From Sphingomonas sp. Leaf242 (lineage in GTDB: Bacteria; Pseudomonadota; Alphaproteobacteria; Sphingomonadales; Sphingomonadaceae), in NCBI RefSeq assembly GCF_001422045.1, contig NZ_LMLW01000010.1, forward strand, positions 156,756 through 220,755: DNA of 64,000 bases. The letters run 5' to 3'. Under the pieces are notes generated by a model. The model was not told the DNA's origin and made no database searches. It saw only the letters and a list, made by a program, of their open reading frames with translations. Positions 46,332 through 53,627 of this stretch are shown here, one piece after another (within the stretch, counting starts at the first letter, position 1; every line of letters starts with the position of its first letter). The position numbers and the translations under genes were made by a program.

Positions 46332-46744
46332 GGGTGCACGTCCTCGCATCGCTTCAGTCGGGGTCGGAAAGACGATTTGACGACGGTAATTTCCAGCGTG
46401 AACATCTTTTCATCAAACCGTACCGAGCTGAATGGCCCGGTAGAGTTCGGCATACCGGAGTGATAGCACGCAAAGCTGAATGTGCCCGTTCAGTTTCGGT
46501 TTAACTTTATTAATACTGCTGTGTAAAAATGCATAAACGGCAATGATTGTCATGAACGCTTAAGAATAGCGAGGTGTCAGCATGCAATCGTGGTTGTAGG
46601 GCCTCGATTATTATTAGAACTGGCCGCTGGCAAATAGAGTTCAGCATGCGTCGCTGCTTTGGCGGCGTCCTCATACGACTACGCCACTGCACGAGGTCAT
46701 CGGCAGCGGCGCAGGTTATCGTCATCGGATCGGCGGTCGAGCGA
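46332..46744. other. AT-rich intergenic region
   Basis: The lowest-GC part of the window (around 46490-46620: TTTAACTTTATTAATACTGC and nearby). It must hold the promoter of the minus-strand MFS operon. A 71-codon ORF on the minus strand (46510-46725) has no supporting features. No known element was recognised. Confidence 0.4.
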
Positions 46745-46773
46745 GGACGGTATCGGTCTGGCCGATACCGTCC
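46745..46773 (-). terminator. Terminator-like hairpin after the stress operon
   Basis: GGACGGTATCGG and CCGATACCGTCC form a perfect 12-bp stem around a 5-nt loop, 22 nt past the stop of the 46796 gene. There is no T tract, so it may instead protect the mRNA 3' end. Confidence 0.55.
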
Positions 46774-46795
46774 CCTTCGAAATCACGTGTCGAAA

Positions 46796-47674
46796 TCAGA
46801 CGCGGCGGCGCGTGGCGGCGGTCGCCCCGAAGCCGGCTGCGGCGGCACCGATCAGCAGCGCGATGACGACCATGAACGAGGTCCCGGCGGCGGCACCGGC
46901 GGCCTTGTCGGTGGCGGACTTGGCGGTCTGGATCGCGGTTTCCTTGGTCTTCACGAACTGCGCTTTGGCACGCGTCACCTGAGCCTGTGCCTCGGGACGG
47001 CTGATCTTGCGCTGCGCGGCGACGATGTCGACGATGCGGCTTTCAGCCTGCGCGCCGTCCTGACCACCGCGGGCAAGGGCGGGCAGTTCCTTGGCGATTT
47101 CCTTCTGCGCCTGCTCGGGAGTCATCTGGGCGGGATCCGACGGTGCGGTCGACAGATAGGCGGACGCCTCGTCGCGGACATCGCCGGTGTCGACGCCAGC
47201 GACGTCGGCAACCTTGGGGGCTGCGGCACCGATGCCGCTACCGGCGGCGGTCGCGACCGAACCGACGGTGCGGAAGGCGCCGCCGATGATGCCACCGACT
47301 GCCGAGGTCAGGAGGTACAGCGTCAGGATCAGCGTGACGCCCCACACGACCAAGCCGTGGACCAAGCCGTCGAAGCGGTCATGGACACCGGCGAGACGAG
47401 CGGCGGAATAGCCGCCGGCGCCGAGCGCGATGATCGTCGTGATGATCCAGTAGATCCCTGCGCCGATCCCGAAGCCGGCTGCGCCGGGCGTCGTACCCTC
47501 GACCGGATCGACCATGGTGAGCCCGATCCCCGTGCCGAGAATTCCGAGCACCAGCTGGACCGCGATCGCGATCACCACACCGGCAAAGATCGCGCCCCAC
47601 GAGATGCGGGCGGGCGTTTTCACAAAGCGTGCGTCATGCTCCGGCAAAACGCCGGTTGTCGTATTGATAGCCAT
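46796..47674 (-). CDS. Multi-span membrane protein of unknown function
   Basis: 292 aa. Conserved start VLPEHDARFVKTPARISWGA, then about four spans (29-50, 72-95, 107-128, 262-282) with glycine-rich segments, and a soluble middle with EQAQKEIAKELPALARGG and a charged helix (about 205-255). Resembles uncharacterised PhnA-like/YrzE-like membrane proteins of alphaproteobacteria. ATG 47674 has AGGAG 5 nt upstream. It lies 36 nt behind the small CsbD-like gene, probably in the same operon. Confidence 0.7.
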   Translation of the reverse strand: MAINTTTGVLPEHDARFVKTPARISWGAIFAGVVIAIAVQLVLGILGTGIGLTMVDPVEGTTPGAAGFGIGAGIYWIITTIIALGAGGYSAARLAGVHDRFDGLVHGLVVWGVTLILTLYLLTSAVGGIIGGAFRTVGSVATAAGSGIGAAAPKVADVAGVDTGDVRDEASAYLSTAPSDPAQMTPEQAQKEIAKELPALARGGQDGAQAESRIVDIVAAQRKISRPEAQAQVTRAKAQFVKTKETAIQTAKSATDKAAGAAAGTSFMVVIALLIGAAAAGFGATAATRRRV

Positions 47675-47710
47675 AGTCACTCCTGTTGATTCTAAAGTTT
47701 CGACGAACGC

Positions 47711-47884
47711 TTATGTCTTGTCGTTCGGGTCGATGGGGGTCTCGGCGTCCGCCTGCTTCGCGCCGGCCTTGCTTTCGCGTGAGCCTTGCTTCTCGACAGC
47801 GACGTCGCCGATGATCTTGCCGATGGCTTCCTGGACGGAGCCCTTGGTCTGGCGGACCACGGCTTCGTTTTTCTTGCTGGTCAT
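47711..47884 (-). CDS. CsbD-like stress protein (small)
   Basis: 57 aa. EAVVRQTKGSVQEAIGKIIG followed by DVAVEKQGSRESKAGAKQAD fits the CsbD family, small hydrophilic helical proteins made under general stress. The start overlaps the PAS-LuxR stop as ATGA. Function of the family is not known. Confidence 0.75.
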   Translation of the reverse strand: MTSKKNEAVVRQTKGSVQEAIGKIIGDVAVEKQGSRESKAGAKQADAETPIDPNDKT

Positions 47885-49413
47885 GCTGCCATCTCCTTGG
47901 CGGGCGCGACGGGGCGCTGCGGCGCCGGCATCGAGTCGCCGTCGAACCCGCGTGCGCGCGCCCAGGCGGCAGCCGCGTTGCGACGGTTGACGCCGATCTT
48001 GGAATAGATCCGGGCGACGTGATTGCGCACCGTGTTGCCCGAGACGTCGAGCGTGCGCGCGATCGACTTGTCGTCGAGACCGCGACAGATCAGCGCCAGC
48101 ACCTCGCGTTCGCGCGGCGTCAGTTCGTCGAGCCCGACGCCGGGCGGTGTCGCGTCGGGGGTCCTGATCCGGGCGAGCTTTTCCATGATCGAGCGACTGA
48201 GCCAGCTCGTATCCTTCATCACCGCCTCGATCGCGTTGACGAGTTCGCGCTCGGACGCCTTGCGCGTGCTGATGTCGCGCATCGCCCACAACACGTAGGG
48301 TTCGTCGCCCAGATGGATCGGTTCGGCCGAGATCATGCAGTCGAGGACGTCGCCGTCCTTTTCGCGGATGCGGCTTTCCCGATCGCGAATGGCTATGCCG
48401 GCATCGATATCCGCCTCGATCGCGGTCCGGAGCGCAGGCGTCTCCCACAATCCAACCTCGCCGAGCGGGCGGCCGATGATCTCCTGCGAGGCATAGCCGG
48501 TGAGCGCGGTGAACGCCTCGTTGACGTCGCACAGGCGGTGGCCGTCGAGCGAACCTATCGCCAGCGCCACGGGGGCGAGCGAGAACGTCCGCATGAACCG
48601 CTCTTCGCTCTGGCGCAGCGCGGTCTCGGCCTTGCGACGCGGTTCGAGGTCGGCGAAGGTGAACAGCATGCAGGGCTGATCGCCCATGTCGATCGGCTGG
48701 CCCGCGACGATGACGAGCTTGGTCGTGCCGTCCGGCAGGTCGAGTTCGGCCTCCATCTGCGGAATGGTGCGGCCTTCGGACAGCCGCTGTTTGGCGAGAT
48801 CGCGCTTCTCGGCGCGTTCGAGCACGTCGATATCGTAGACCGTGCGCGACAGCACATTGGCCTTGTCGTGGCCCGTCATCTCGACGAACCCCTGGTTGAC
48901 CTTCACGAACCTGAGATCGCTCAGGCGACAGATCACCGCGGGCGCGGGGTTCGCGTTGAACGACTGTTCGAAGCGGTCTTCCGCCTCGAACTGCGCCGAC
49001 ACGTCCTGGATGATCAGGACGAGGCATTCCGGCGCATCGTCGTCGTCGGTCAGGACGAGGCTGCGGACCTGATGGACCCAGCGCGGGTCGTCCTCGCCCG
49101 CAACCGCGACCTCGACCACGACCTGCGAGAACGCCTCGCCCGACACGACGCGTTCGATCGGGTAGTCGGCACCGCTCAGTCGGTGGTTGTTGCGATATCG
49201 CAGTTGAAACCGTCCGCGATAATCGTCGACATCGGCCCCGATATCCTCGACCGAGTCGACCCCGTGCATTGCGAGCGCCGCAGCGTTCGCCCACAGGATC
49301 GACTGATCGGGATCGATCAGGATCACGCCTTCGTCGAGCCCCGCGATGATCTGGCGCAAATGGCGCAGATCGGCGGAGTCACGAAGCGATTTGAGGACCG
49401 GGACCAAGGTCAC
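47881..49413 (-). CDS. PAS-PAS-PAS-LuxR transcriptional regulator
   Basis: 510 aa. Three PAS-like domains: about 15-140 (QIIAGLDEGVILIDPDQSIL), 146-265 (FNANPAPAVICRLSDLRFVK, PGHD-like MTGHDKANVL) and 270-395 (VALAIGSLDGHRLCDVNEAF, TGYASQEIIGRPLGE), then a LuxR/GerE helix-turn-helix (about 430-490: LTPREREVLALICRGLDDKS). No kinase or receiver domain, so sensing and DNA binding are in one polypeptide. The start GTG 49413 lies 4 nt after the upstream stop; the open frame continues into that gene without similarity. The third PAS ends in a typical PAC segment (EPIHLGDEPYVLWAMRDIST). Confidence 0.82.
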   Translation of the reverse strand: MTLVPVLKSLRDSADLRHLRQIIAGLDEGVILIDPDQSILWANAAALAMHGVDSVEDIGADVDDYRGRFQLRYRNNHRLSGADYPIERVVSGEAFSQVVVEVAVAGEDDPRWVHQVRSLVLTDDDDAPECLVLIIQDVSAQFEAEDRFEQSFNANPAPAVICRLSDLRFVKVNQGFVEMTGHDKANVLSRTVYDIDVLERAEKRDLAKQRLSEGRTIPQMEAELDLPDGTTKLVIVAGQPIDMGDQPCMLFTFADLEPRRKAETALRQSEERFMRTFSLAPVALAIGSLDGHRLCDVNEAFTALTGYASQEIIGRPLGEVGLWETPALRTAIEADIDAGIAIRDRESRIREKDGDVLDCMISAEPIHLGDEPYVLWAMRDISTRKASERELVNAIEAVMKDTSWLSRSIMEKLARIRTPDATPPGVGLDELTPREREVLALICRGLDDKSIARTLDVSGNTVRNHVARIYSKIGVNRRNAAAAWARARGFDGDSMPAPQRPVAPAKEMAA

Positions 49414-49417
49414 AGGC

Positions 49418-49783
49418 TTAGTCGCGCTGGCCGTGAACGAGCCAGGCGAGGCCATAGCCAATCGTCGCTGCACCCAGCGCCCACAACAGTGGCGCGTCCT
49501 TGGCGGAATCCTGCGCGGTCCGTGCGCCCTGGCGGGCAACCTCGGCGGTGCGATCAGCGGCGTGACGGGCCTCGCTGCCAAGCTTGTCGGCGAGTTCGGG
49601 CGCGCCGTCGACAATGTCCTCGACCGCCGATTTCGCGCGGCCGTACAGGTTCTGCGCGCCACCGGCGACCTGGTCGACGACGCCGTCGACCTGCCAGTCG
49701 CGGCTGTCCACGGTGTCGCCGATGGCCTTTTCGACCTTGCCGCCGACATAGCGTGCACCGCCCTGGAATTCGTCCTTGTTCAT
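49418..49783 (-). CDS. CsbD-like protein with C-terminal membrane helix
   Basis: 121 aa. MNKDEFQGGARYVGGKVEKA and VVDQVAGGAQNLYGRAKSAV form a CsbD domain (1-60); a helical charged linker (GSEARHAADRTAEVARQGAR) leads to a C-terminal span (PLLWALGAATIGYGLAWLV). Start ATG 49783 fits the family. First gene of the probable stress operon. Confidence 0.78.
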   Translation of the reverse strand: MNKDEFQGGARYVGGKVEKAIGDTVDSRDWQVDGVVDQVAGGAQNLYGRAKSAVEDIVDGAPELADKLGSEARHAADRTAEVARQGARTAQDSAKDAPLLWALGAATIGYGLAWLVHGQRD

Positions 49784-50027
49784 GCTGATGTCCTTTGATT
49801 GTAGATGTCGCGAGCGGCTCGACCGATCACGGCGCAGAGAGGCGCGGAGATGTCGAAGCGGGGAGGGGGCGGATGCGGCCGTTATCCGGCTGCCGCGTCG
49901 CGATCGGGGGGCTGTGCAGCAGGCGACGGTCCGCGCGAGGTCGACACCTTGGCGATTTCGAACAGGCGCTTCATCGGCAACGCTCCAGCGATCGTCCGAG
50001 GGCAATGTGCCATCGGATCAGGCGGAT

Positions 50028-50053
50028 AAACCCGAGCCTAACCGATTGGTTCC
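50028..50053 (-). promoter_or_regulatory. Candidate EcfG-type (general stress sigma) promoter
   Basis: Minus strand GGAAC (50053-50049), 16 nt, then GGTTT (50032-50028). The alphaproteobacterial general-stress consensus is GGAAC-N16-CGTT(T). It is about 245 nt before the CsbD-like start. The rest of 49784-50092 shows no gene. Confidence 0.4.
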
Positions 50054-50092
50054 TGGTACTTTTCTCACAAATACTAAGCGGGATGTACCACG

Positions 50093-50275
50093 TCAGGAGA
50101 GCGAACGCGCTTCATACAGCGTCGCGAATTTCTGATGGAGGTTGCGCGTCGGGGAGTCCGTCGCGACCGAGGCGCGGGCACGATGCCATGCTGCGCGCGT
50201 GCGAAAATACGTCGCGTCGTCGTCGATGAAGTCGTCGGGCGCAGTCGTTGCGCCGCCGTCGTACAGATCCGTCAT
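50093..50275 (-). CDS. Small acidic hypothetical protein
   Basis: 60 aa, not recognised. Acidic N-terminal half (MTDLYDGGATTAPDDFIDDD) and basic helix after it (TYFRTRAAWHRARASVATDS). No membrane segment. An ATG at 50275 with AGG upstream is used; a GTG 9 nt earlier is possible. It lies ahead of the stress operon on the same strand. Confidence 0.45.
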   Translation of the reverse strand: MTDLYDGGATTAPDDFIDDDATYFRTRAAWHRARASVATDSPTRNLHQKFATLYEARSLS

Positions 50276-50404
50276 GGCCAACACCTGTGTTTGCGTGGCG
50301 CATGCCTACGGCCATTTTCGACGCGGCGAACGATCCGAAACTACCAGTGTGACGGGTATAAATGTCGGCGCGGATACGCCAACGCCGGTGCGATCCCGGT
50401 ATGA

Positions 50405-51472
50405 TTATCGCGTCAGAGGGGCGTGATCGAGCCGGGGCAGGACGTGACGCGCGAACAGGTCGGCCTCCGCGGCATGCGGGTAGCCGGACAGGATAAAGGC
50501 CTCGATCCCCATGTCCTGATACATCCGCAGCTTGGCGAGCACCTGATCGGGATCGCCGACGATCGCCGCGCCGCAGCCCGAGCGTGCGCGACCGACGCCG
50601 GTCCACAGATTCTCCTCGGCATAACCGTCGTCGGCGGCAGTCTCGCGCAAGGCGGCCTGTGCGGCGACACCCGCCGAGTTGGAGTCGAGCGACTTCGCGC
50701 GGATTTCGGCTCCCTGTTGCGCGTCGAGTTTCGACAGCAGGCGGTCGGCATAGGTGCGCGCCTCGGCCTCGGTATCGCGGACGATGACGTGTGCGCGGTA
50801 GCCGAAGCGGAGCGTGCGGCCGTGTGCGGCGGCGCGGGCGGTCATGTCGGCGATGATCGCCGCGACCGTCTCCTTCTTGTCGGGCCACATCAGGAAGACG
50901 TCGCAGCCCTTGGCCGCCGCCTCGCGCGCGTCGGGCGACAGGCCGCCGAAATACAGCAGGGGGGCCTTGCCCGAGACCGTGCGGATGCGTGGCGGATCGA
51001 CCTTGAGCTGCCAGAACTCGCCCTGGTGATCGAGCGCCTCGCCGTTGAGCAGCGTCTTCAGGATATGCATCGCCTCGACCGTGCGGGCGTAGCGCGGCGC
51101 CGAGGCGAGCGTTTCGCCGGGCATGTCCGAGGAGATGATGTTGATCGTCAGGCGACCGCCGGTCATCTGGTCGAGCGTCGCGATCTGGCGCGCGAGCTGC
51201 GGCGGCCAGGATTCGCCGACTCGCACCGCCATCAGCAGCTTGATTCGCTTGGTCAGCGCGGCGATGCCCGCAGCGAACGCGGTCGTGTCGATCCCGAGCG
51301 CATAACCCGACGGCAGCAGGATATTGTCGAACCCGCCGGTTTCGGCCTGCATCACTATGTCGCGGCAATGCTCCCAGCTGGACGCCAGCGCGGGGTCGGG
51401 CTGGCCGAGAAATTCGTAATCGTCATCGCAGAGCGCCGAGAACCACGAAATCTCGCAGGGCCCAGTCGTCAT
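50405..51472 (-). CDS. LLM-class (SsuD-like) flavin-dependent monooxygenase
   Basis: 355 aa. Bacterial luciferase-like TIM barrel: EISWFSALCDDDYEFLGQPD start, MTGGRLTINIISSDMPGETL, KAPLLYFGGLSPDAREAAAK and IVGDPDQVLAKLRMYQDMGI are SsuD/alkanesulfonate monooxygenase-type motifs. It needs reduced flavin from a partner; no flavin reductase is next to it. It is 4-nt coupled to the aldo/keto reductase. The substrate is not evident. Confidence 0.87.
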   Translation of the reverse strand: MTTGPCEISWFSALCDDDYEFLGQPDPALASSWEHCRDIVMQAETGGFDNILLPSGYALGIDTTAFAAGIAALTKRIKLLMAVRVGESWPPQLARQIATLDQMTGGRLTINIISSDMPGETLASAPRYARTVEAMHILKTLLNGEALDHQGEFWQLKVDPPRIRTVSGKAPLLYFGGLSPDAREAAAKGCDVFLMWPDKKETVAAIIADMTARAAAHGRTLRFGYRAHVIVRDTEAEARTYADRLLSKLDAQQGAEIRAKSLDSNSAGVAAQAALRETAADDGYAEENLWTGVGRARSGCGAAIVGDPDQVLAKLRMYQDMGIEAFILSGYPHAAEADLFARHVLPRLDHAPLTR

Positions 51473-52380
51473 GGCAGCGGCTCCGCGCGCGCGGCGGTCA
51501 GAACCGCGTACCAGTCGTCGCGCGACCAGCTGACCTTGAAGACGTCGCGCAGTTCGGCGATCCGGCCGGCGTTCTGCGTGCCGACGATCGGGATCACGCG
51601 CGCCGGGTGCGCCATGATCCAGCTGTAGGTGGCGATCGATCGGCTGACGCCGAACTTCGCCGCGACCGTGTCGAGCGCATTGGCGACCGCGGTTTCGTGC
51701 GGCGTCGTTGGCTTGGCGATGCGACCACCGCCGAGCGGGGACCAGGCAAGGATGGCGATGTCGTGCTCGATCGCCTGATCGAACAGCCCGTTGGTCATCG
51801 GATCGAGGAACAGCGGCGAGAATTCGGGTTGCTGCGTCGCGATCGGCACGTTCGTCAGGAACGACGCGAGCGTCGCGGTCTGCGCAGGCGTGTAGTTCGA
51901 CACGCCGATGCTGCGCACCTTGCCCGACGTCACCATGTCCTCGAGCGTGCGCGCCACTTCGTGCGGATGCGTCAGGATATCGGGGCGGTGGATCTGGTAG
52001 AGATCGACCTGCTCGATCTGCATCCGCGCGAGCGACGCATCGAGCGCCGCCATCAAATAGTCGCGGCTCGAGTCATACGGCACGGGCGGGGTGATGCCGC
52101 CCTTGGTCGTCAGCACCATGCGGTCGCGCAAACCCGGCGATGCGGCAAAGATGCGACCGAGCAGCGCCTCGGCATCGCCGAACCCGCCGCTGCCGTCGAA
52201 CCCGTAGATATCGGCGGTGTCGAACAGCGTCACGCCGGCCTCGAACGCCGCGTCGATCAGCGCACGGCCCTCGTGCTCCGAGTTGCCGGCGAACCGCCAC
52301 ATGCCCCAGGCGACCGGTGAGACGAGGATTCCGCTCTTGCCGAGGGGACGCGAATCAGGTGTAACATGAAGGTCAGACAT
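51469..52380 (-). CDS. Aldo/keto reductase
   Basis: 303 aa. NAD(P)H-dependent oxidoreductase with the TIM-barrel tetrad region (LFDTADIYG, KGGI, YQIHRPD) and cofactor end (ILAWSPLGGG, VIPIVGTQNAGRIAEL). Resembles the YdhF/oxidoreductase subgroup. ATG 52380 is used; ATG 52389 would overlap the divergent gene. Only 22 nt separate its start from that of the Gfo/Idh gene. Confidence 0.9.
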   Translation of the reverse strand: MSDLHVTPDSRPLGKSGILVSPVAWGMWRFAGNSEHEGRALIDAAFEAGVTLFDTADIYGFDGSGGFGDAEALLGRIFAASPGLRDRMVLTTKGGITPPVPYDSSRDYLMAALDASLARMQIEQVDLYQIHRPDILTHPHEVARTLEDMVTSGKVRSIGVSNYTPAQTATLASFLTNVPIATQQPEFSPLFLDPMTNGLFDQAIEHDIAILAWSPLGGGRIAKPTTPHETAVANALDTVAAKFGVSRSIATYSWIMAHPARVIPIVGTQNAGRIAELRDVFKVSWSRDDWYAVLTAARAEPLP

Positions 52381-52402
52381 CGTTGTCATGATAGGGGTGC
52401 GA

Positions 52403-53494
52403 ATGCCGGTTGAGCAAGTCCGTTACGGGTTGGTTGGCACCGGGATGATGGGCGTGGAGCATCTCGCCAACCTCGCCGTCACGCCCGGCGCGGTCGTTAC
52501 CGCGATCGCCGATCCGACCGAGGCGTCGCTTGGCTGGGCCCGCGATGCGCTGGGCGCACGGGCGGATGGCGTGACTGCTTTTGCCGACTCCAGCGCGCTG
52601 GCCAAAAGCGGCTTGGTCGATGCGGTGATCGTCGCGAGCCCCAACAACACGCACCGCGACGTGCTGACGCCGCTGTTCGGCGAGGGCATCGCGATCCTGT
52701 GTGAGAAGCCGCTCGCGACGACGATCGACGATGCGCGCTGGATCGTCGAACAGGCAGAGGCGAGCGAAGCGCCGTTCTGGACCGCGATGGAATATCGCTA
52801 CATGCCGCCCGCCGCCGCGTTCATCGACGAGATCCACGGTGGCGCGATCGGTGCGTTGAAGATGCTGTCGATCCGCGAGCACCGCTTTCCCTTCCTGCCC
52901 AAGGTCGGCGACTGGAACCGGTTCGCGCGCAACACCGGCGGCACGATGGTCGAGAAATGCTGCCATTTCTTCGATCTGATGCGATTGATCACGCAGTCGG
53001 AGGCGGTGCGCGTCTATTGCTCGGGGGCGATGGACGTGAACCACCTCGACGAGCGGTACGACGGCGCGCGGCCCGACATCATCGACAACAGCTACACGAC
53101 GATCGATTTCGCCAATGGCGTGCGTGCAATGCTCGACCTGTCGATGTTCGCCGACGGCGCGGAGAACCAGGAGGAGATCGCCGCGGTCGGTGACACAGCG
53201 CGGCTTGAGGTGCTGATCCCCGAGGGTGCGCTGATCCACTCGCCGCGTGTCGGCTTTCGCAACCCCAAGCGGGCAACGCGCCGCGTCGTCGCGGTCGATC
53301 CGGTCGCCCTCGACGCGGGCAGCCATCACGGGTCGACCTTCTACGAACACCAGAAATTCATTGCGGCGGTGCGCGGCGAGGGGACTGTCGAAGTGACGGC
53401 GCGCGACGGGTTGATGGCGGTCGCGATCGGCACCGCGGCCGAGATCAGCGCACGCGAGCACCGCGTCGTGGAGATGCGCGAACTGGGTTTCTGA
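52403..53494 (+). CDS. Gfo/Idh/MocA-family oxidoreductase
   Basis: 363 aa. N-terminal Rossmann domain (VRYGLVGTGMMGVEHLANL), EKPLATTIDDAR with the conserved Glu-Lys-Pro, then the C-terminal domain with GGTMVEKCCHFFDLMR (catalytic Asp/His region). Probably acts on an inositol or sugar-type substrate. ATG 52403 has AGGGGTG 3 nt upstream; ATG 52388 is an alternative. Divergent from the aldo/keto reductase. Confidence 0.92.
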   Translation: MPVEQVRYGLVGTGMMGVEHLANLAVTPGAVVTAIADPTEASLGWARDALGARADGVTAFADSSALAKSGLVDAVIVASPNNTHRDVLTPLFGEGIAILCEKPLATTIDDARWIVEQAEASEAPFWTAMEYRYMPPAAAFIDEIHGGAIGALKMLSIREHRFPFLPKVGDWNRFARNTGGTMVEKCCHFFDLMRLITQSEAVRVYCSGAMDVNHLDERYDGARPDIIDNSYTTIDFANGVRAMLDLSMFADGAENQEEIAAVGDTARLEVLIPEGALIHSPRVGFRNPKRATRRVVAVDPVALDAGSHHGSTFYEHQKFIAAVRGEGTVEVTARDGLMAVAIGTAAEISAREHRVVEMRELGF

Positions 53495-53508
53495 CGGCGG
53501 GTTCGACG

Positions 53509-53525
53509 CCCGGTTTGATACCGGG
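53509..53525. promoter_or_regulatory. 17-bp inverted repeat downstream of the Gfo/Idh gene
   Basis: CCCGGT-TTGAT-ACCGGG, a perfect 6-5-6 dyad just past the stop codon and about 100 nt before the TonB receptor gene. No T tract follows. It has the same geometry as 53595-53611. Confidence 0.35.
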
Positions 53526-53594
53526 TTCGACGATAGCAGGCCTTGCCCGGACCAAAGACGAACCGCCGACGACAAGGCGGCGTTAGAAATATAA

Positions 53595-53611
53595 CCTACC
53601 GGTCAGGTAGG
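53595..53611 (+). promoter_or_regulatory. 17-bp inverted repeat just upstream of the TonB receptor gene
   Basis: CCTACC-GGTCA-GGTAGG, a perfect 6-5-6 dyad ending 16 nt before the TTG start and touching the ribosome site. Placement fits a repressor site or a translation-blocking hairpin. Confidence 0.45.
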
Positions 53612-53627
53612 AAAAGGGAGAGCCGAT

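Noticed and set aside
46510..46725. 71-codon minus-strand ORF
   Set aside because: No ribosome site, no motif and it lies in an AT-rich promoter-like region.
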